From: Paralvinella palmiformis | Taxonomy: Eukaryota; Annelida; Polychaeta; Terebellida; Alvinellidae | Assembly: GCA_025642065.1 (NCBI GenBank) | Contig: JAODUP010000474.1 | Span: 1-64,000, forward strand | Length of the DNA stretch: 64,000 nucleotides | Direction: 5' to 3' | Part shown: one piece after another, positions 59,201-64,000 of the stretch | Layout: each line of letters begins with the position of its first letter | Position numbering within the stretch: the stretch's first letter is position 1 | The notes under the pieces: generated by a model | What the model was told of the DNA's origin: nothing | Database searches by the model: none | The model's input: the letters and a program-made list of their open reading frames with translations, nothing else | Position numbers and translations under genes: made by a program

Positions 59201-62121
59201 AACATGATTGTGGCACCTAATTTGTAAAATTTAGGTTAAAAATGGACATTTACAAGATTCATACTATGATCAACATTTGCGTCATCATTATGATTACTGA
59301 ACCCTTGTTTCAGTGTGTTGTGTATTTTTTTCTTTTCAGTGAAGCCAAGAATATTGTCACGTACAAGGGTTTCAAATTGTGAGTTAGGACATTTTTCTCT
59401 TAGTGGAAATAGTATTTTATTAATAAACTTTTGATCTAATTTAAATGATTTGAGCTTTATAGCTGATGAAATTTTTATGATCTTATCAAAGACAGACTTG
59501 CAGTAGCTGTAAGCAAGTAATCAAGTTTTATATGATTTATTTGTCAACTGTTTGAATTAATAATGAACTAGTTATTTGGTAAAACTAGTCTGCAAATGAT
59601 AATTATTTTTGGCAGCTGATATTTTGGCTTTTTAAAGTTTAATAGTTAAACTAAGGACTAGCCTTAAAAGACACAGGAACAGGTTTCCCAAATTAGTCAA
59701 AATGTCAGTGTTATTTATTAAAATCAATTTCAGTCAGGAATATTTATTTTTTCTTAGAAATAAAGTTAGTGGTTTTAAAACTTGCTTTGCTAGCATCTCG
59801 CATCCCACAGCTTTAATCTAGAATCCTCGGAAAACTTTGGAATGTGGTGTCATGTTTGACAAACAAAAAACGTAAACACTTCACGTGGCCATGTTATGTG
59901 TTCTATATTGTCTTTGTTAAATGTATAAAATGGTATATTGTGCCACATATAATTGTTCAAATGGATCTGCCAGTGGATGTGATAGGCATTAATTCCCCCA
60001 AAACAAGACTCATTTGCACAATTGGCTGCAAAACATTAACGTATGTTCATTATTTTACCATCTATGGCATGATCAGGTGGATATGACATGAAGAGTGTCA
60101 GGCTCACAGAAGATGCCATTCCAACCATATCAGGGCATGACACCTACTCTTGAGATCCACTTGACAAGTGCTGCAAAATTGTACTTGTCCCATCTGAAAT
60201 TTACTTGTCCCAACAAACCTCCACATTATCACCGAATTATGTGAAGATACAATTTATTAGCAGCATTGAATAAAGAATGGTGTCTTTGTTTATTATATAT
60301 TTATTTGTGAAACACAAGCACATGGAGGAAAAGCGGATGTAAGGACATGGATTGAAACTTCCATGACCAGGTGACATTAACGAGCCAACCGCAATCAACT
60401 TTACACTGGCTAAACAACCGCAGACATTGATAACGCATGCTGTGATTGGCCCACGCATTCAACATGTACAATTGGTTTCAGTCTTTTAGTAAACTTCCGG
60501 ACAGTAATCTGGGGAAAATGACACGTAAATTGAAATGTCAAGAAATGACGAATAGTTTCAGTTTACTTGTCCTGTCGGGCAAGTACTTGGGACGATCTAT
60601 TTGTCCTGCATACAAAACCACTTGTCCCAGACAAGCGTTAATGTCCTGCCCTGCATATTTGAAAAAGTGGGTAATGCTAAGCCCAAACAAATCAGCAGTT
60701 TTATGGAGAAACTGAATAGAAAATGGGTATGTTTGAGCGATAGTAGGGTAATCTTGAGAGCAAACTATTGGACATTCACCAGTTCACACATTCTTGAATA
60801 AAGTAAAATTTCAGTTATTCATATAAAATATTTTTGTACATAGACCTACTGAAAGATTCTTATTGTAGTGTATTATAGACACTACTAAATTAGTCTAGTA
60901 GGTGATCCACCAAGGGCAGCACATTTCTTTATAGGCCACATATAGGAGAGCCCCATGCATCCACCAGACTCCTGTGTACTGACAAATATCACTTTATTTT
61001 AAATGGCATTATTCGATCAGGCCCAGTGTGTTGACTTATCAATTAAGCTTATACTGACACAAATAAATACACACCAATCCAACTCTTGTTGTGGGCTGGG
61101 TATCGGCAGCACAGTTGGCTAGATACACATCTACACTTGCTGCATCTAATTTCTCAGAATCAATACTGTCTGTGACCCTTTTTTACGAGTGGTTCAAAGT
61201 TGTAGGGCTTGATATCCCTGAAAATGTCAAAACGTTCATTAGAATCTGTCAACTGGTCAAGATTCTTGTAAACAAACCTGTGGCACTAAGTGATGTTTGG
61301 CAAAGATGATGTCACATGATAATCCATAGCAAGTGTAGTACACACTAGCAATGGCTCATAAAAGTTGGGAAATTAAGGATTTAGGGAACATTTTAATGCA
61401 AATATGATAGCTAATGGTTAGAATTGCATCTGATAGGGAATGAAATAATTGTTTGTTGTGTTATATTTACTTCAAAATGTGAAATTGCTTTTCCTATCAC
61501 CATTAAGCAACAACTAGAGGGTATGAAATAAGCTGGCAATCTTTACTAGCCTGATATACTTCAAATCAAACTAGTCTGTTAAGAATTTTGGCAGCCCCGA
61601 CATTTTTAAATGTCTGACTTCATTGACTTTATGATGATGGATGATTTATGTTTACTTACAGCAGAACACATTTTGATAAGATTAATCAATAGTAAAATAC
61701 CTAGCTTGTAACTTGGATAATATGTAAAAACATTGATACCAACCTACCAGGTTGGCTTGAAGTCGACATTTCCAGCCCAACAACATTTTTACCCACACTG
61801 AGTGACCGGTGGGTGCTTATTTCACATCCTGGAGAACAGGGGTGTAATTCATTTCTGATATTCTAACTATAGAAAAATTAGCTACATTGTCATTAATGTA
61901 GCATTTATCCTAACATTGTACTGCCAATCCTATGCTGATATGATAAATTGTTTTCCCCAGTCCAAAGAAGTACTTTCATGCAATGAAAGATGAAACTTAC
62001 AGACCAGCAATCCATGAACTGGACAATACACCTGAGGAAGAAGAGAAGGTCTGTCGATATGATTTGGATTACCTGGATGTTGTATGGCTGGAACGGCTTA
62101 ATGAAGAAAGAACATATTTGG
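54721..62121 (+). CDS. Jade: JADE/Rhinoceros-family PHD scaffold protein, 5' part (partial)
   Basis: The exons are 54721-54760 (acceptor at 54715), 56043-56105, 56282-56358, 57636-57799, 59340-59378 and 61961-62121; all phases agree. The deduced chain has a Lys/Ser-rich start, then [20 protein letters not shown] and [20 protein letters not shown], a JADE hallmark. Then come [11 protein letters not shown] and [20 protein letters not shown], the segment before PHD1. JADE proteins are scaffolds of the HBO1 (KAT7) histone acetyltransferase complex with ING4/5 and MEAF6; the N-terminal region contacts the enzyme and the PHD-zinc knuckle-PHD module binds histone H3. That module lies beyond the window. 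The first Met may be 54721 or lie in an upstream exon. The introns hold microsatellites and at least three mobile elements. Confidence 0.87.
54818..54860 (+). pseudogene. Decayed tandem copy of the first JADE exon
   Basis: ctgagtaaagatcaacgcca and the following bases repeat 54727-54770 at an offset of 93 bases with about seven changes. The copy's donor GT has become GC (ggggcattt against agggtattt), and its 5' side no longer has the ttttgcag acceptor. It is most likely not spliced in. Confidence 0.75.
55060..55570 (-). pseudogene. hAT (ZNF862-like) transposase fragment
   Basis: One minus frame reads [20 protein letters not shown]; the next, after a frameshift, reads [20 protein letters not shown] and [20 protein letters not shown]. 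This is the [13 protein letters not shown]...NFISxLxDGSTDxSxTEQE pattern of hAT elements annotated as zinc finger protein 862-like. The expected D-G-S is E-G-S here. An end of the CAGGGGTG type (inverted, gcacccctg) lies near 55905. It lies in JADE intron 1. Confidence 0.75.
56188..56258. repeat. (ATGT)n then (TA)n microsatellite
   Basis: About eight ATGT units and a TGTG stretch are followed by roughly sixteen TA units, ending 23 bases before the acceptor of a JADE exon. Length change here could affect the branch-point/acceptor region of that intron. Confidence 0.9.
56741..57159. mobile_element. Dispersed element family C, copy 2
   Basis: It begins ggttcctatgcc and ends gtgggaacc. The interior is collinear with 32855-33213 (for example cagctagaaggggtga and tttgtcctggaaaataatat) and has an extra 50-60 bases in the middle. 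It lies in JADE intron 3. Confidence 0.75.
57529..57555. repeat. (GA)n microsatellite
   Basis: A GA run with AAAG interruptions, about 80 bases upstream of a JADE exon. Confidence 0.9.
57838..58730. mobile_element. TTAA-type non-autonomous element, family D copy 2
   Basis: ttaa occurs at 57838-57841 and at 58727-58730. Adjacent agggatagcccaccttcatt and, inverted, aagaacagttcacctttta are the terminal repeats. The interior shares ttgatatcataaat, ataatcctaattactggagg and tggcgggaaggag with 51018-51670. The left side carries a small inverted repeat of interior sequence. It lies just inside JADE intron 4. Confidence 0.75.
58735..61955. other. JADE introns without other supported genes
   Basis: Apart from the short exon at 59340-59378 no coding sequence is supported. 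Around 60,180-60,215 and 60,560-60,660 the word acttgtcc(c) recurs several times, an unclassified interspersed motif. Open frames at 59844-60086 and 60446-60715 have no domain. Confidence 0.45.
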
Positions 62122-63625
62122 GTATGTTGTGATTTGGTATCCAGTGTGGCCTGTGGCTGCTATGGAGTCATTGTATCTGTTGGAAAATTATAATGGTTAA
62201 TTAATATTCATGTTATTGCTAGTCTAATTAATATTCATCCTGTTGTTAGGCATCTTTTTGGTTATTGAGACTTTGGGGGTCATTTTACATCAGCTGACTG
62301 CTGTGGATGAAGACTACTCAGGAACTTCTTGTAACATGGTGGATGAATGTTGTTTAACGACACATCGGCACAATTTAGGCCATTCAGTGTCCTTCTTGTA
62401 ACATGGTAAAACAAATGCTTGGCACAGAGTAGAAGTGAAATCCACTGAAATGCATAGAATGTTAATGCACAAGTCTATTGTAATTAAAGGGTACCTCCAG
62501 TGCTCCCCAAGCCTATTATTAATGTTTTTCTTGTGCTAAAATATTCACATTATGATATTTATCAGATTTATTAGCGGTCGCTATTCTGGGCTCTGTGAAT
62601 GGCCACCAGGATGTGATGTCAGCATGTTGATTCCAGCAATCCTGGAAGCTGTCTGCTCGCATACTATTCCGGTTTAACCTGTTAACCACCATGTATTCGT
62701 TTGTTTATTATTGGATATAATGGCATACTTGGAAAGGAAAACGGGCACCAGCAAGATCATAAGCTTACCGATACACCACAACAACAATAAGTTTTCATGG
62801 TGCCCCAACAATCACTGATCGTGGGTCTTGAATGAATGAATGATAATGGCACCAAATTATATAAAAGTAGGGATTAAAGGGAGAAAGCAGACTATCCAAA
62901 CATCAATCAAAGTGGTGGTGATAGTGAGCTCAGTTTGGATACTGATAGTGAAACTGTTCATAATTTCTGCAATGGACAAGCAAAGATGTCCGCTGAAACG
63001 TGGTCTCAGTGTGGTCAATATTTGACACATTGACCACAGTGACACCAATTGCCTCTTACATTAGTTTGATGCTTTCTGTGGATAAATATGGTTGGAACAG
63101 TATCCTTTTTCAGGCTTTCTTGGTGTGGTAGACTAAGATTGATAAGAACCTTGTTTACTTTATCAACTTACTTTTAAAGAGGTCTTCTCAAATGAATGAA
63201 TTGGAAATGGAAACATTTGATACATTTATCCGCTTCCAGTAGTATGTGGCCATTGTTGTGCAATGTCTCTGCATTGAACATTACTGGGCATAAGCACCCT
63301 AAAGTAATGCTTTCCTTTATTGTTCCACTTATTATTGGTGCAACTTCAAGTTTGGCATTCCACCATACTATATTGTTTAGTGTGTCATTTGCTAAGTACA
63401 TTTACACACAATTTATCACCCACTCCTGACTGACACCAGATATATGGAGATTGCACAGCTCCCAGAATCAACTTGCTGATGTCACACAAGAGGCAAATCA
63501 GAATGAGGAAGAAAGCAATATGGCCATTTTCTGTTTTAGTGCAATCATATAGCAATTTGTGTGGAAATTTAGACATACTAATATGCTAAATTATGATGGT
63601 CCATATTGTTTTAATGACTCAAGGC
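62122..63625. other. JADE intron, no further exon seen
   Basis: The next coding segment expected (the end of the pre-PHD region and PHD1, cysteine-rich) was not found before 63,625. Open frames here look random. Confidence 0.5.
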
Positions 63626-63630
63626 AGCCT

Positions 63631-63790
63631 TTAAGGGAACAGTTGACCTTCAGATAATGTGACTTAAATGTGTAATGCTTATAAAAGTAACTTAAAATCC
63701 GAATACAATAATCATAAACCCTACCTGATATCATAGATATAACGAAATAATCCTAGTTACTGGAGGGTAGCCATTGGAATGGTGTATAGA
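63631..63790. mobile_element. TTAA-type element, family D copy 3 (fragment)
   Basis: ttaagggaacagttgacctt at the left edge, then cctgatatcatagata and ctagttactggagggtagcc, match copies 1 and 2. The similarity stops near 63,775, so the right part is lost or diverged. Confidence 0.7.
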
Positions 63791-63870
63791 AGCATGGTGT
63801 GTCACAATACTTTGTTAAATATTATTGTCAACTACTTTTTGCCTTTATACAGCACATTTTCCATAGCTTA

Positions 63871-64000
63871 TGCCAGGCATATAATATCAAGTACAGTTGA
63901 TAATGCCATGTATATAGTATCAAATACAGTTGATAATGCTAGGTATATAGTATAAAATACAGTTGATAATGCCATGTATATAGTACCAAATGCAGTTGAT
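63871..64000. repeat. 33-bp tandem repeat running off the window
   Basis: Units of 33 bases (gccatgtatatagtatcaaa, then tacagttgataat) repeat about four times, with a few substitutions per unit, up to the last base. The array continues beyond the window; it is a minisatellite in or near a JADE intron. Confidence 0.93.

Noticed and set aside
1..64000. CRISPR arrays, bacterial operons, phage or defence islands
   Set aside because: None seen. The direct repeats are microsatellites, minisatellites or eukaryotic transposons, and the genes have spliceosomal introns.
1..64000. Functional tRNA genes
   Set aside because: The tRNA-like A and B boxes found all belong to SINE-like sequences; no complete cloverleaf could be drawn.

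Overview
The window looks like nuclear DNA of an invertebrate animal, most likely a lophotrochozoan and probably a mollusc. It is AT-rich, with GT-AG introns, AATAAA signals, many microsatellites, and fossils of hAT, LINE, SINE and MULE elements. Recognisable animal genes are an Otx-type K50 homeobox gene, OCIAD1/Asrij and a JADE-family PHD scaffold. The taxon is inferred from overall character, not from a marker gene.

Layout. 1-3,050: a single-exon Otx-like homeobox gene (+) with a TATA box upstream and poly(A) signals downstream. 6,036-9,342: a six-coding-exon gene (-) for a 424-residue protein I do not recognise, with a likely non-coding 5' exon; every junction keeps frame. 16,300-17,041: the last exon (-) of a gene whose product ends with half a MYND zinc finger, a ubiquitin-like domain and a UBA-like domain; its upstream exons were not found. 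18.5-29.2 kb: a graveyard of hAT, LINE, DDE_4, MULE and SINE remnants. 30,200-41,142: OCIAD1 (+), with a tandemly duplicated 48-nt exon and an intron carrying a hAT element that is delimited by a perfect 8-bp target-site duplication and itself carries two nested insertions. 41-54 kb: gene-poor, mostly dispersed elements. 54,721-62,121 and beyond: the 5' coding exons of a JADE/Rhinoceros-family gene (+), which runs off the window before its PHD fingers.

The genes are unrelated neighbours: transcription factor, unknown protein, ubiquitin-related adaptor, mitochondrial/endosomal membrane protein and chromatin scaffold. No operon-like or defence-like system is visible. The strongest candidates for something undescribed are (a) the in-frame OCIAD1 exon duplication, in which the second copy changes a conserved-looking Gly to Val; (b) the MYND+UBL+UBA domain combination; (c) the intronless divergent Otx-like gene; and (d) an insertion history that can be read directly by comparing sister elements within the window. 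Exon boundaries were found by hand from splice motifs and reading phase; no searches were run.
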